Shown: positions 16,176 through 26,450, numbered from the stretch's first letter. The stretch: 64,000 nucleotides of DNA from an uncultured Photobacterium sp. (GCF_947039875.1 NZ_CAMRAN010000009.1:34623-98622); one strand, 5' to 3'. Numbers and translations: made by a program. The notes: generated by a model not told the origin, from the sequence alone.

Positions 16176-16841
16176 TTGAATCTATCAGTAATTAAGTCTG
16201 CAATTCTTGCGACGATGCCTTTTTTGTTGTTGTTTTTAGCGGGTATTGTTGATGCTATTGGTTTTATTCACCTTAAAAATGGTTTATTTGTCTCTTTTAT
16301 GAGTGGCAATACAACGCATGTAGCGATGCTGCTTTCTAACCATCAATATAGTCAATCAATGGCTTATATAGGTGTGATTTTGCTGTTTGTTACAGGGATC
16401 ACTGTTGGTGAAATGATTGCTGTACTGCAGAAAAAAAACTATCGTTGGTTGGTGATGAGTACTGTTTCTATATTGTTATGTAGCACTATTTTTATTGAAA
16501 AAATTACCATACCGATGGCAACTAACTTTGTGCTGGCTTTTGCGATGGGGTTACAAAATATCGCACTCAGGATCACAATCAGCAAAGCGATGCCATTAAC
16601 CTTTGCAACAGCCTTTCTCGCTAATACTGGGCGAGAATTAGCAATGTTATTATTGGGACAAGGTGACAAAAACGTCTTTATAAAACAGCTTTGCTTATGG
16701 CTGTCCATTTTCATTGGTGCGATTGTTGGCAGTCAATTGATGGCTTTTTCACTAAGCTACGCATTAGTTGCACCAACCGTATTAAGTTTGTGCATTGCAG
16801 GACTACTTTTTTGGCTAAAAGAGTTAACCAATAAAGATTAG
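16176..16841 (+). CDS. DUF1275 (YoaK-like) membrane protein
   Basis: 221 residues, mostly six hydrophobic segments, with the family signature near the start (LAGIVDAIGFIHL...FVSFMSGNTTH). Start uncertain: the TTG at 16176 has no good ribosome site, and ATG 16215 would remove 13 residues. Function of the family is unknown. It stands alone upstream of the urease genes across a 640-base gap. Confidence 0.8.
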   Translation: MNLSVIKSAILATMPFLLLFLAGIVDAIGFIHLKNGLFVSFMSGNTTHVAMLLSNHQYSQSMAYIGVILLFVTGITVGEMIAVLQKKNYRWLVMSTVSILLCSTIFIEKITIPMATNFVLAFAMGLQNIALRITISKAMPLTFATAFLANTGRELAMLLLGQGDKNVFIKQLCLWLSIFIGAIVGSQLMAFSLSYALVAPTVLSLCIAGLLFWLKELTNKD

Positions 16842-17480
16842 GTTTTTATGCACGCTAATGCTTATATATTTAATTCTATTATAGTTAACCTCTTTTTTAT
16901 TTGTTTAACATTATGTTTTTAAAGTTAAAATTATTTTTTTTGTCTGTTAATTCTCCTTGTGACTATTACTGTTAATATTTTGCGAATAATTTAATTATTA
17001 AATTATTTTTGATTATATAAAAGAATAAAAATGATCTAATTATAATGTTTTCCTTATTATTAAAGCGTATTTTTTAGCTTTACGCTCATAATGTAAAATA
17101 CGGAATTATTCGTGTATATATATTGCTTGCTAGATATTAAAGAAAGATGTAATTTATTTGCGAAAGGACAATTAAGCCTGATATTAAGTGTAATCAAAAA
17201 CCCTCTAATTATTTAATATAGTTAAGTTTATAACTAGTTAATATATCTGTGGATGTAAAAATATGCGCGATTAATTATGTCATTATTATAAGTGTTGAAT
17301 TAATACGTTTGTAAGTTTTGAGGGCATAGATTTCTGTTCTTGTTATTTGAAGTTCTGACGCGAGATATAAAATACTTAAGCAGTGATAATATTAAACAGG
17401 ATTAGTATTAGTGCTTGATTTTAATTTTATAAACATAAAATAATTTTCATTATTAATAAAAATATTGAGACTATAAATCA
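16842..17480. other. 640-base AT-rich gap upstream of ureA
   Basis: No open gene, RNA gene or clear inverted repeat seen. It should contain the urease promoter. Its unusual length and high A+T would suit a silenced or horizontally gained region. Confidence 0.5.
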
Positions 17481-17783
17481 ATGAAGTTAACTCCAAGAGA
17501 AAAAGATAAGCTCATGTTATTTACAGCATTTTTGTTAGCTAAGATGCGTAAAGAGAATAATCTAAAATTAAATTATCCGGAAGCCGTTGCTTATATTTCA
17601 GGAATGATAGTTGAAGGAGCAAGGGAAGGTAAAACTGTAGCTGAATTAATGGATTATGGTACAACACTATTAAGTGCAGATGATATTCGTCCTGGAATTA
17701 AGAATCTTATTGTAAATGTTCAAGTTGAATGTACTTGTACTGATGGCACTAAATTAATCTCCATACATAATCCAATTAAATAA
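17481..17783 (+). CDS. ureA: Urease gamma subunit
   Basis: 100 residues, the normal UreA length, starting [14 protein letters not shown]. It contains [22 protein letters not shown] and the C-terminal '[12 protein letters not shown]'. It forms the urease apoenzyme with UreB and UreC. Nine bases separate it from ureB. Confidence 0.97.
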   Translation: MKLTPREKDKLMLFTAFLLAKMRKENNLKLNYPEAVAYISGMIVEGAREGKTVAELMDYGTTLLSADDIRPGIKNLIVNVQVECTCTDGTKLISIHNPIK

Positions 17784-17792
17784 GAGATCGTA

Positions 17793-18119
17793 ATGATTGC
17801 TGGTGAAATTGTTTGTAATGAACAAATAAAAGAAATTTGTATTAATGAAAATAGAAATACAATAACTATTTCAATTGAAAATTGTGGTGATAGAACTGTT
17901 CAGATTGGTTCACATTATCATTTCTATGAAACAAACTATGCGCTGAAATTCAACCGTGAAATTACAAAAGGCTACCACCTTAATATTGCAGCCGGAATGT
18001 CAATCCGAGTACTGGCAGGACAAAAAATGGATGTAGAGTTAGTCGAATTTTCTGGAACCAAAAACATCACAGGTTTTCAAGGGAAGTTTGTACAAAAAGC
18101 AGGACAAAAAAATGACTAA
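17793..18119 (+). CDS. ureB: Urease beta subunit
   Basis: 108 residues with the typical UreB pattern: '[20 protein letters not shown]', '[14 protein letters not shown]', and '[15 protein letters not shown]'. The gene overlaps ureC by 8 bases (ATGACTAA), implying translational coupling. Confidence 0.97.
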   Translation: MIAGEIVCNEQIKEICINENRNTITISIENCGDRTVQIGSHYHFYETNYALKFNREITKGYHLNIAAGMSIRVLAGQKMDVELVEFSGTKNITGFQGKFVQKAGQKND

Positions 18120-19818
18120 TATTATTCAAAAAAATGATTATATTTCAATGTTTGGTCCAACCGTTGGTGACAGCATTCGATTAGCTGATACTGAGTTATG
18201 GGCGAAAATAGAGCAGGACTTCACGCAATATGGCGAAGAAATGAAGTTTGGTGGTGGTAAGGTTATTCGTGATGGCATGGGGCAGAGTCAACTCACTAGT
18301 GAGCATTGTGTTGATGTTGTCATTATCAATGTGGTTATTATTGATCACTGGGGAATTGTTAAAGCTGATATTGGTATTAAAGACGGTCGAATTGTCGGTA
18401 TAGGAAAATCAGGTAATCCGGATATTCAGGCGAATATTGATATTGTTATTGGTCCTAATACTGAAGTTATTGCAGGTGAAGGGCAAATAATTACCGCCGG
18501 TGGCGTTGATACACATGTTCATTTTATTTGTCCGCAGCAGGTAGAAGAAGCATTATCCAGTGGCTTAACAACATTAATCGGTGGCGGTACAGGCCCTGTT
18601 GCAGGTAGTCTTGCAACGAACATGACACCAGGTGTGTGGAACATGCATCGTATGCTTGAAGCTATTGATGAGCTTCCAATTAATGTGGGTTTATTAGGTA
18701 AGGGGAATAGCAGTGAGCCTGAAGCATTAAAAGAGCATATTTTAGCGGGTGCTGTTGGTTTGAAAATACACGAAGATTGGGGCTGTACACCCGCAACGAT
18801 TGATACAAGTTTAAAACTAGCTGAAGAATATGATATTCAAATTGCGATACATACTGATAGCTTAAATGAAAGTGGCTTTTTTGAAGATACAGTAGATGTT
18901 CTAGAAGATCGCATTATACATGCCTATCATGCTGAAGGTGCTGGTGGTGGTCATGCGCCTGATATTTTAAAAGCGTGTGGCGTGAATAATATCATTCCGT
19001 CATCATCTACACCTACAATGCCTTATACGATCAATACCGTTGATGAACACTTAGATTTAATCATGGTTTGTCATCATTTAGACCCCAAAATACCTGAAGA
19101 TTTAGATTTTGCATTATCGCGAATCAGAAAGGGTACTATGATGGCTGAAGATATTTTGCATGATATGGGGGCGATTCCATTAATGACCTCTGATTCTCAA
19201 GCTATGGGCCGAATTGCAGAAGTTATTAGCCGAACTTGGCAATCAGCGCATAAAATGAAAATTCAACGCGGTGCATTAGATGGTGATTCTTGTAAATCAG
19301 ATAATAATAGGATCAAACGTTATATTGCAAAGTATACGATTAACCCTGCTATTACTCATGGTTTATCTCATGATGTGGGTTCGGTCGAATGTGGAAAACT
19401 TGCTGATCTTGTGCTTTGGGACCCTGGCTTTTTTGGAATAAAACCGTCATTGATTATTAAAGGTGGTATGGTTGTAATGGCCGAAATGGGGGACCCAAAT
19501 GGTGCGTTACCTACACCACAACCCGTTCATTATCGTCCAATGTATGCCGCTTATGGAAAAGCAAAAATGAAGACGTCGATTACGTTTATGTCTCAAGCGG
19601 CGATTGATGCGGGGCTTCCTGAAAAGTTGCAGTTACAGAAAATTATCAGTGGCATTAAGAATACTCGTAATATCTCTAAACAAGATATGATCCATAATCA
19701 TTGTACGCCTGAAATTAAAGTAGATCCTCAAACGTTTAGTGTGTGGGCAAATGGTGAGCTTTTAGAATGTGAACCAATGCATGAATTACCATTAGCTCAA
19801 AACTATATGTTATTTTAG
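18112..19818 (+). CDS. ureC: Urease alpha (catalytic) subunit
   Basis: 568 residues, the usual length. All nickel-site elements are present: HVHF in [14 protein letters not shown], the Lys to be carbamylated in [29 protein letters not shown], the mobile-flap Cys in MVCHHLDP, and the Asp of TSDSQAMGR. So the enzyme itself looks competent to hydrolyse urea. However, nickel insertion needs UreD, UreE, UreF and UreG. None of these follows here or lies elsewhere in the window. Confidence 0.97.
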   Translation: MTNIIQKNDYISMFGPTVGDSIRLADTELWAKIEQDFTQYGEEMKFGGGKVIRDGMGQSQLTSEHCVDVVIINVVIIDHWGIVKADIGIKDGRIVGIGKSGNPDIQANIDIVIGPNTEVIAGEGQIITAGGVDTHVHFICPQQVEEALSSGLTTLIGGGTGPVAGSLATNMTPGVWNMHRMLEAIDELPINVGLLGKGNSSEPEALKEHILAGAVGLKIHEDWGCTPATIDTSLKLAEEYDIQIAIHTDSLNESGFFEDTVDVLEDRIIHAYHAEGAGGGHAPDILKACGVNNIIPSSSTPTMPYTINTVDEHLDLIMVCHHLDPKIPEDLDFALSRIRKGTMMAEDILHDMGAIPLMTSDSQAMGRIAEVISRTWQSAHKMKIQRGALDGDSCKSDNNRIKRYIAKYTINPAITHGLSHDVGSVECGKLADLVLWDPGFFGIKPSLIIKGGMVVMAEMGDPNGALPTPQPVHYRPMYAAYGKAKMKTSITFMSQAAIDAGLPEKLQLQKIISGIKNTRNISKQDMIHNHCTPEIKVDPQTFSVWANGELLECEPMHELPLAQNYMLF

Positions 19819-19930
19819 ATGAAAGTGATCAATGGAAATATTTACTTTATATACTCTGCTCTTCTTATATACCTTATGAAATAATTGAAAATAAATAATA
19901 ATACATAAACTATTTTAGGATAAATATAAT

Positions 19931-21166
19931 ATGGCAAATAATATTATAAAAAATTCACGAAATACGAAAAATGCACCAAAAAATTCAGTCTCAACTCAAA
20001 GTGTTGCATTTTCTCATTACAATAATATATCGGCTCAATTACCGTTAGATCCTAATACGGGAAAAATAGTTATTGGTGGTATAAAAGAGCAAACAGCACA
20101 ATGCTTAAATAACATCAAAGCTATTGTTGAACGGATTGATCACACTATGGGTGATGTGGTTAAACTTCATGTTTTTGTTAAAGATATTTCAAATATTAAG
20201 ATAGTAGATGAAGTATACAAAACGTTTTTCAATGATATTTTACCGACGCGTACTGTCGCTGTCGTCGCATCTTTACCTAACAATGATGCATTAATACAGA
20301 TGGATGCGTTAATTTCAAATGGTGAGGGAACGGCCCCACAGCAACCTTGCGCATTAATTAAAGTCTCCAGAAATACGGATAATGCACCAAATGATAAGGT
20401 GGCAACGCAAACAGTTGCATTTTCTCATTATAATAACTTGTCAGCTCAATTACCGATAGATTTTAAAACGAATGAAATTATTACGGGTAATATTAAAGCG
20501 CAAGTAAAGCAATGTTTATATAACATTAATACGATATTAAACAGTATTGATCATGTTCTTGATGATGTGGTGAAAACAACAATATATATTAAGAATATTA
20601 ACGATATTAATGTTATCAATGATGTTTGTAATACGTTTTTTGGTGATTATATTCCAGCACGAACTTTTATCGTCGTTGAGGATTTACCAGCAGGCGCACT
20701 ATTACAGATTGATACTGTTGTATCGCATGGTGATGGTACGCCGCCACAACTACCTGAAGATAGCCGTCTACTTGTTATCGAGGCGAGTAATAGTGTAAAT
20801 GCACCAATTGTGCCTTATTCGCATACAGTTGCATTTTCTCATTACAATCATATTTCAGGCCAATTGCCATTAGATCCTGAAACATTGACGGTTGTTAATG
20901 GTTATATACAAGCGCAAACAAAGCAATGCCTCAATAATATTAAAGCAATTATTGAAAGTGTTGATCATGTTATGGATGATATTGTGAAAGTTAATATTCA
21001 GCTTAAAAATATGCTGGATATTGAGCTTGTTGATGAAATCTATGTATCATTTTTCAAAGAAGCGCTTCCTGCAAGAACGGTGATAGGGGTATCAGCGATT
21101 CCAATGGATGCTCTAATTCAAATAGATGTGATTGTTTCGAATTGTGAAAGTACACCACCGCAATAA
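19931..21166 (+). CDS. Triple RidA-domain protein
   Basis: 411 residues composed of three tandem RidA/YjgF-YER057c-UK114 domains of about 137 residues each. Every copy repeats 'TVAFSHYNN(I/L)S(A/G)QLP', a 'QCLNNIKAI...D(H)V..DVVK' helix and the RidA Arg in 'PTRTVAVV', 'PARTFIVV' and 'PARTVIGV'. The domains join through GTAPQ/GTPPQ-type linkers. RidA normally forms trimers that hydrolyse reactive imines, so this chain could fold as a one-piece trimer. It follows ureC by 112 bases in the same direction; a functional link to urease is speculative. Confidence 0.88.
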   Translation: MANNIIKNSRNTKNAPKNSVSTQSVAFSHYNNISAQLPLDPNTGKIVIGGIKEQTAQCLNNIKAIVERIDHTMGDVVKLHVFVKDISNIKIVDEVYKTFFNDILPTRTVAVVASLPNNDALIQMDALISNGEGTAPQQPCALIKVSRNTDNAPNDKVATQTVAFSHYNNLSAQLPIDFKTNEIITGNIKAQVKQCLYNINTILNSIDHVLDDVVKTTIYIKNINDINVINDVCNTFFGDYIPARTFIVVEDLPAGALLQIDTVVSHGDGTPPQLPEDSRLLVIEASNSVNAPIVPYSHTVAFSHYNHISGQLPLDPETLTVVNGYIQAQTKQCLNNIKAIIESVDHVMDDIVKVNIQLKNMLDIELVDEIYVSFFKEALPARTVIGVSAIPMDALIQIDVIVSNCESTPPQ

Positions 21167-21294
21167 TATAGAGCGTTATATAAACTAAAATATTAAAAAT
21201 TCGCCTTATGTTAAAGAAATTATGCTTTTCTTGAGGCGATATTGTGGACTACGTATTATTTTTTAACCATTCAGTTATTATAAGTGGAGAGTTA

Positions 21295-21537
21295 ATGTCT
21301 GATTTTAATGTAGCATCAGAGTTATTAGCACTGAAAGCGCAAACGAAAGCAATTCGTAATCGGAAATCGGTTAATAGAGTATCTAGACTTGATAAGTTTA
21401 AATTTGAATTGTTAGAGCTTTATCAAGCCGGGGCGAGTGTTGCTGAACTTCAGCGATGGCTAATGACAAATGCAAACATACAAATTGCACATTCAACCAT
21501 TTTAAGATGGTTAGATAAACAACAAAATGTAAAATAG
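21295..21537 (+). CDS. Small helix-turn-helix-like protein
   Basis: 80 residues from ATG 21295, with GGAGAG upstream; an earlier in-frame start at 21244 lacks one. Basic N-terminus, then 'KFELLELYQAGASVAELQRW', a resolvase-type helix-turn-helix pattern, and 'QIAHSTILRWLDKQ', which could be the recognition helix. No family name assigned. It may regulate nearby genes. Confidence 0.65.
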   Translation: MSDFNVASELLALKAQTKAIRNRKSVNRVSRLDKFKFELLELYQAGASVAELQRWLMTNANIQIAHSTILRWLDKQQNVK

Positions 21538-21587
21538 ATTTACCTGTGTAAGTAATAAAGAAACAAAAGTATCTAGAGTATATAAAC

Positions 21588-21872
21588 ATGAATATAATAT
21601 ATGATACGAATGTTATAAGCTGTGATAAGAATAAGCATCAAATAAAATGTAATGAGTGTCTAAAAATAACAGATCATTACATATTAGCGTCAATTGAACA
21701 GTTTGGTACAACAACTGCCGATGAAGACGTGTATTGGAATTGTAAAAGTCAAATTATTCAGTGTCTTGAGTGTGATTTCGTGTCTTTTAGAACTGTATCA
21801 ATTTGTTCTGAATGTCAAGCTTATGATGATAATGGTGAGTATTATTATCCTGAGAAAATAGAAAATCACTGA
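21588..21872 (+). CDS. Zinc-ribbon protein resembling DUF4145 N-terminus
   Basis: 94 residues with CxxC pairs KCNEC, QCLEC and CSEC and an intervening 'DHYILASIEQFG' helix. The order resembles the zinc-binding start of DUF4145 proteins, but the helical remainder is absent. It may be a short relative or a remnant. Confidence 0.55.
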   Translation: MNIIYDTNVISCDKNKHQIKCNECLKITDHYILASIEQFGTTTADEDVYWNCKSQIIQCLECDFVSFRTVSICSECQAYDDNGEYYYPEKIENH

Positions 21873-21893
21873 TAGTATTAAATAATAAAAAAT

Positions 21894-21940
21894 AGTATGC
21901 CGATAATTATTCATGCAATAGTTATCGGCATACTGCTTTT
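21894..21940. terminator. Bidirectional terminator
   Basis: AGTATGCCGATAA (21894-21906) and TTATCGGCATACT (21922-21934) are perfect inverted arms, with T-rich tails on both sides. It separates the convergent genes at 21872 and 21940. Confidence 0.85.
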
Positions 21941-22248
21941 TATTCAACAAAATTTAAAATTGCAGGGTGATTGTTATTATTATATTGACTACTAGAATAG
22001 CAAAGTTTATTGGTTAATTGAGTATAAGTTATAGTATGTATTATTTTGTTTTTTTTGATAAAAATGGATGCTTTATCAAATGAAATGTCTGTTATTGTTT
22101 GTATTGATGAGTCTAAAATGCCAAGAACTAACCGAATACAATTATAGCGCTCAGATGCAGATAACCCAATGAGATTAGAGTTGTTTAAAATACTAAATTT
22201 AAGTTCAACATCTGAGGTGTTATTTAAATTTGTGACTTTAAAATACAT
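21940..22248 (-). CDS. Hypothetical protein, 102 residues
   Basis: An open frame ending beside a bidirectional terminator, which supports a real transcript. The product starts MYFKVTNLNNTSDVELKFSI and is rich in Asn, Ile and Ser. No signal peptide, membrane segment or family seen. The ribosome site is weak. Confidence 0.5.
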   Translation of the reverse strand: MYFKVTNLNNTSDVELKFSILNNSNLIGLSASERYNCIRLVLGILDSSIQTITDISFDKASIFIKKNKIIHTITYTQLTNKLCYSSSQYNNNNHPAILNFVE

Positions 22249-22950
22249 AGTTAATATTTCTTATTGATTTGATATAAAGATATTGTTTTTTTTATTGTAA
22301 TTCTAATTATCTATCTATTGCAAATAAGAAAACGAAGCCAAATGATTAATAATTTATATTAAGTTAGATATTAATTCAAAAAATACTTATAAGGTAATGA
22401 TAAGTGAAAAAATACACGCAAATATCTAAATAATTCATAAAAAATAAATATTAAAAGATAAAATAAAAATAGCGAAAAATCATACTTATGGTTAAAGTTC
22501 ATACTAAAAATAAAAAAGTAGTTAGAATAAAGTGATTATATGGTCAGATAAAAAGAAAGAGTACGGTTGTGTACAGTAACCATCAATTAGGTAACCTTCC
22601 TGCTTTATCTCGTTATATTTCTACGAATATTTTCGCAAAGTGAATTTTAGTCTAGTTACGTGGAACTGAAGAGTTGCTATCATCGTAGTTGTTACCAATC
22701 TTTTATTAAAGAACATACGCATGTTACTGATGAATGTTCTATTGAACTGGTTTGGTTGTGCTCAATACGCGAGTGATTTTGTGGGATTAATCACAGATTA
22801 GATTTTGTTTAATATACTCTTGAACAATTAATAGATAATAATATATCACTAGATTTGTATTGTGGTATATAACTGATTTTAACATGATGTGATATTAAGA
22901 TTAAATTAAATTAAAATAAAGTTAAGTTTGTAAGTATTCATCATAAGGAA
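22249..22950. other. 700-base non-coding region
   Basis: No supported gene. The left half is extremely A+T rich. Between about 22560 and 22800 base composition rises and short coding-like scraps appear, perhaps a decayed gene I cannot identify. Confidence 0.4.
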
Positions 22951-23208
22951 ATGACGATGCAATGGGATGATGTAAATGGTCCACGATCTTTTTTTGGTAA
23001 TGCGCCTGTCGATATAGATAAGCCTATTGCTATCGGAGAAATAGCTAAACTACGTGTAAATCGAAAGGAAATCAAAGTAAAAATCATAGATTTTTTATCT
23101 GAGATCATAAAGGGTGAGATCATTGACGCTAGCGTTGGAATTGGATTGGTGACAGGTGATATCGTTGAGTTTAAATCTCAAAACATTGTCACGTTATACC
23201 GTAATTAA
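22951..23208 (+). CDS. Hypothetical protein, 85 residues
   Basis: ATG with TAAGGA upstream. The protein contains 'WDDVNGPRSFFGNAPVDIDK' and ends in a beta-rich stretch 'DIVEFKSQNIVTLYRN'. Unrecognised; likely cytoplasmic. Confidence 0.55.
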   Translation: MTMQWDDVNGPRSFFGNAPVDIDKPIAIGEIAKLRVNRKEIKVKIIDFLSEIIKGEIIDASVGIGLVTGDIVEFKSQNIVTLYRN

Positions 23209-23618
23209 CTAATGGCGCAAAGATGATTTAATTGGCGAGGATATGTAAATCTAGTACTGAGTATTATAGTGCTATGTTTGCTTAATTAACGTGTGAGGCG
23301 TTGGTGTGATTATCACCGTGATTTTTTAGTTATAAGGCACTGCTTAAGTTATCAAATTATTTATTATAGTCCTCGCTATTTTTTATTGATAAAAATACGT
23401 TTAATTTGTTAAATAAGTGAGATTATTGTTTTTTATATGTTCAATTAATGATGAAAATATATAGTGGTTATTTTTTATTGTTGATATTGACGCATTATTG
23501 AGTGTTGATAATAACAATCTGTGATCGTTATTTTATTTTATTTATAATTGTTGACTCGTTTTTTTGTGAATTTACGCTACGATAGCGGCTATTTCTCGTT
23601 CCTTTATTTAATTAGATC
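23209..23618. other. Intergenic region, nothing identified
   Basis: About 410 bases of AT-rich DNA with T-runs; no gene or convincing signal seen. Confidence 0.4.
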
Positions 23619-24008
23619 ATGAATATAAAAAAAGCGGCTCCTTATCTATTCGTTGCGTTAAGTTTTTTTGGCAGCATATCAACTGCGCAGGCTTATGACC
23701 AGATTACACTTGGTCGTACTATTTTACTTAAACATGGTGAGCATGGCGCAAAAATTCCATTAGTCGTGTGTCGTAATACCGATGCGATAAAAGTAAAAGC
23801 AGAACGAAACTTACACCTTGAGCGCATTAAAGTAACATTTCGAAATGGTGAAACGCGTAATGTTTCTTTCTATCGTGATCTGAAGAAAAATCAAGAAACG
23901 AGCTGGCGTAAATTTTCATACAAGCGTTGTGTGAAGAAGCTAGAAGTGTACGGTAATTCTGACGGTACGCGTGCTGGTGTTAAAGTTTACGGTCGTCAAA
24001 AAGATTAA
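23619..24008 (+). CDS. Secreted DUF2541-like protein
   Basis: 129 residues with a clear signal peptide (AAPYLFVALSFFGSISTAQA). The mature part has one pair of Cys (VVCRN and KRCVKK) that could form a disulfide, and 'ITLGRTILLKHGEHGAKIPL'. The pattern recalls the YaaI/DUF2541 family of small periplasmic proteins. Function unknown. Confidence 0.65.
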   Translation: MNIKKAAPYLFVALSFFGSISTAQAYDQITLGRTILLKHGEHGAKIPLVVCRNTDAIKVKAERNLHLERIKVTFRNGETRNVSFYRDLKKNQETSWRKFSYKRCVKKLEVYGNSDGTRAGVKVYGRQKD

Positions 24009-24380
24009 CTAGAAAACACCATATGTCTTATCTTTATCATAAAGGATGAGACAATATGGAGTTGTTTTATTTGGGTGTTTTAAGCCTGATATAATCGATT
24101 AAATTATAATAGCCCACTGTGTATTGATGCGTATTTTATCAGTGCAATCACTATATGTGAGTAATAATTATTAACATTTACTTTATTTTGATAAGTTGAA
24201 ATAGCGTATATTCTGACTAAATATACTATTGTTATTGTTAGTCGATATATACCCATGAAAATTAAGGGCGCAATAAAAAGAGGCATTTTCTGCTATTCGA
24301 TGCAGTAATATTCGCCTTATATTGATATTCTAATTCCATATGCAATTAGATGTTAATTGGTTCATGACTTATAAGGATAA
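24009..24380. other. Intergenic region with imperfect hairpin
   Basis: 'aacaccatatgtcttatc' and 'gatgagacaatatggagttg' (about 24014-24065) form an imperfect stem that may terminate the upstream gene. No gene in the rest. Confidence 0.45.
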
Positions 24381-25238
24381 ATGTTTATGACTGATACACC
24401 TAAGCGTGCTTTAGTTGTTGAAGGTGGTGCCATGCGTGGTATTTTTGCTACGGGTGTTTTAGACGCATTTCTTGAAAAAAATTATAACCCATTTGATTTT
24501 ACGATTGGTGTGTCTGCTGGATCAATGGTGCTAATGGGTTACTTATGTAAAAACCATAAGCGTAATTATCAAGTCATCACTGAGTATGCGCGTAGTAAGT
24601 CATTTATTAATTATTTTCGTTTTGCTAAAGGCGGCAATCTTATCGATATTGATTGGTTATGGTCTGAAAGTATTAATAATCTACCATTAGAAATTGATAA
24701 ATATGAAAGCCAAGGTATCCCTTTATTTGCGACAACGACCAATATTGTTACTGGCGATGCTGACTATATTGAAGTGAAGCGGGATAACTTACAAAGTTTG
24801 ATGACAGCAACATGTGCATTACCGATTGTTTATCGTAACTTCCCCAAAGTGGATGGTATTGCCATGAGTGATGGTGGTATTGCTGATCCTATTCCTGTTA
24901 TTGAAGCTTATCGTCGTGGCGCGCGTGATATTACGGTTATTTTATCTCATGCACAGGCTAATTTTGTTCATAGCCATCAAGTTCCTTGGTTAACACGTAA
25001 AATATTCAAAACAACACCTGTATTTGGGCAAGAATTTCTTACAAAAGAATCACGGTATAACAAAGCATTGTATTTTATCCGTAATCCACCTGCTGATTGC
25101 CGTATTACTGCGATTGTACCAAATAAAGATTTTTTGATTAAACGTTTAACACGTGATGTAAATAAATTAAACGCTGGATATGAGTTGGGTCGCCAAGCTG
25201 GGTTTAAGATGATCAATGATGAGCAAGCATTAAGTTAA
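24381..25238 (+). CDS. Patatin-like phospholipase (YjjU-like)
   Basis: 285 residues. The oxyanion region EGGAMRGIFATGVLD, nucleophile elbow GVSAGS and catalytic Asp in MSDGGIADP give a complete patatin Ser-Asp dyad. The overall length and 'TNIVTGDADYIEV' resemble YjjU. Probably a cytoplasmic lipid hydrolase. The ATG at 24387 is an alternative start with better spacing from AAGGA. Confidence 0.88.
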   Translation: MFMTDTPKRALVVEGGAMRGIFATGVLDAFLEKNYNPFDFTIGVSAGSMVLMGYLCKNHKRNYQVITEYARSKSFINYFRFAKGGNLIDIDWLWSESINNLPLEIDKYESQGIPLFATTTNIVTGDADYIEVKRDNLQSLMTATCALPIVYRNFPKVDGIAMSDGGIADPIPVIEAYRRGARDITVILSHAQANFVHSHQVPWLTRKIFKTTPVFGQEFLTKESRYNKALYFIRNPPADCRITAIVPNKDFLIKRLTRDVNKLNAGYELGRQAGFKMINDEQALS

Positions 25239-25368
25239 TTGATGTGTGACGGAGTGTTATTTGATATTCAATATGAGTTTGGAAAATCGGGTAGTTAGAT
25301 AGGTTTTCCTTTTTACCATGAGAGAGTATGGTATGAACTCAAAGAATATACTGTATTAGGAAAATAAT

Positions 25369-26022
25369 ATGAGCATTGTTGATGCTGCGGAAAAGCGTTA
25401 TTCAACCAAAGTTTTTGATCCTTCTCGTAAGTTGAATGATGATCAATTACAACAAATTAAAGCGTTGATTCGATTAAGTGCTTCTAGTGTAAATTCACAG
25501 CCTTGGCATGTTATTGTCGCAGCAACCGATGATGCCAAGCAACGTATAGCAAAATCGGCTGAAGGCCCTTATGTTTTCAATAAGCCTAAAATGTTGGACG
25601 CTTCACATGTGCTCGTTTTTTGCTCAAAAACAGCTATTGATGATGATTATCTAAATGACTTATTAGCGTCTGAACAGCAAGATGGCCGTTTCTCTAATGA
25701 ACAATCAAAACAGCGCATGGTTGATGGACGTAATTTCTTTGTTGATTTACATCGAAAAACCTTAGGTGATGCTGATCAATGGATGCAAAAACAAGTGTAC
25801 TTGAATATTGGTTCACTGCTATTAGGTGTTGCAGCCATGGGTATTGATGCGGTGCCGATTGAAGGTTTTGATTGTGATATTTTAGATAAAGAGTTTAATC
25901 TTAGCGCGCAAGGTTTTACTAGTTTAGTGGTAGTGCCTGTTGGCTACCATAGTGCGGATGATTTTAATGCCAATGTGCCTAAGTCACGCTGGCATGATGA
26001 ACAAATTTTTACGGAGTGTTAA
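25369..26022 (+). CDS. nfsB: Oxygen-insensitive NAD(P)H nitroreductase, NfsB type
   Basis: 217 residues, the normal length. FMN-binding features: 'AAEKRYSTKVFD' with the early Arg-Tyr-Ser-Thr-Lys, 'LSASSVNSQPWHVIVA', and the C-terminal 'VPVGYHSADD'. NfsB family enzymes reduce flavins, quinones and nitroaromatics, and luminous vibrios have a close relative that supplies FMNH2. It sits 3 bases ahead of the monooxygenase gene, hence probably cotranscribed. Confidence 0.9.
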   Translation: MSIVDAAEKRYSTKVFDPSRKLNDDQLQQIKALIRLSASSVNSQPWHVIVAATDDAKQRIAKSAEGPYVFNKPKMLDASHVLVFCSKTAIDDDYLNDLLASEQQDGRFSNEQSKQRMVDGRNFFVDLHRKTLGDADQWMQKQVYLNIGSLLLGVAAMGIDAVPIEGFDCDILDKEFNLSAQGFTSLVVVPVGYHSADDFNANVPKSRWHDEQIFTEC

Positions 26023-26025
26023 CCC

Positions 26026-26316
26026 ATGATTTATTTATTAGCTGAAATTAAAGCAAACCCAAACTGTATTGAAAAAGCACAAGCACTATTAGAGTCGCTA
26101 ATTGCACCGACGCATTTAGAAAAAGGTTGTGAGAGCTACCAGTTGTTCGCTGATCAAAACGTCGATGGTTTATTTGTAATGCAAGAAGTGTGGTTTTCTC
26201 AAGCACATCTTGATGAGCATTTAGCAAGTGCCCATTTTATGAATTTTTTAACAACAGCTGAAGAATACAAATTATTTGAATACGTGAAATTACATCCAAT
26301 GAATTTGGTTGGTTAA
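26026..26316 (+). CDS. ABM-domain (YgiN-like) monooxygenase
   Basis: 96 residues with the antibiotic-biosynthesis-monooxygenase fold pattern: 'LAEIKANPNCIEKAQALLES', 'EKGCESYQLFADQN', and 'VMQEVWFSQAHLDEHLASAHF'. Such small dimeric proteins act on quinols or similar reduced compounds. Pairing with NfsB suggests joint quinone handling; that is inference. Confidence 0.85.
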   Translation: MIYLLAEIKANPNCIEKAQALLESLIAPTHLEKGCESYQLFADQNVDGLFVMQEVWFSQAHLDEHLASAHFMNFLTTAEEYKLFEYVKLHPMNLVG

Positions 26317-26384
26317 TTTAGCTTAAATAAAAGCCACTATCTGTGTTTGGTTAATTTAGCTTAAATAAAAGCCACTATCTGTGT
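26309..26384 (+). repeat. Perfect 38-bp tandem duplication
   Basis: 26309-26346 is repeated exactly at 26347-26384. The first copy contains the stop codon of the monooxygenase gene, and both contain the left terminator arm. Confidence 0.95.
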
Positions 26385-26420
26385 TTGCAGTTACAACAAA
26401 CACTAGCAGTGGCTTTTTTA
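26369..26420. terminator. Terminator between convergent genes
   Basis: AAGCCACTATCTGTGTTTG pairs with CAAACACTAGCAGTGGCTT, followed by T-run. The tandem duplication adds a second left arm just upstream. Confidence 0.8.
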
Positions 26421-26450
26421 TCACTAAAAATTTGTTATGACTAACTATTA

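Noticed and set aside
16694..16705. REP core 'ttatggctgtcc' in the DUF1275 gene
   Set aside because: It lies in frame within conserved-looking coding sequence with no inverted mate; treated as chance.
22700..22800. A 26-codon open frame (MLLMNVLL...)
   Set aside because: Too short, no ribosome site, no recognisable product; perhaps part of a decayed gene.
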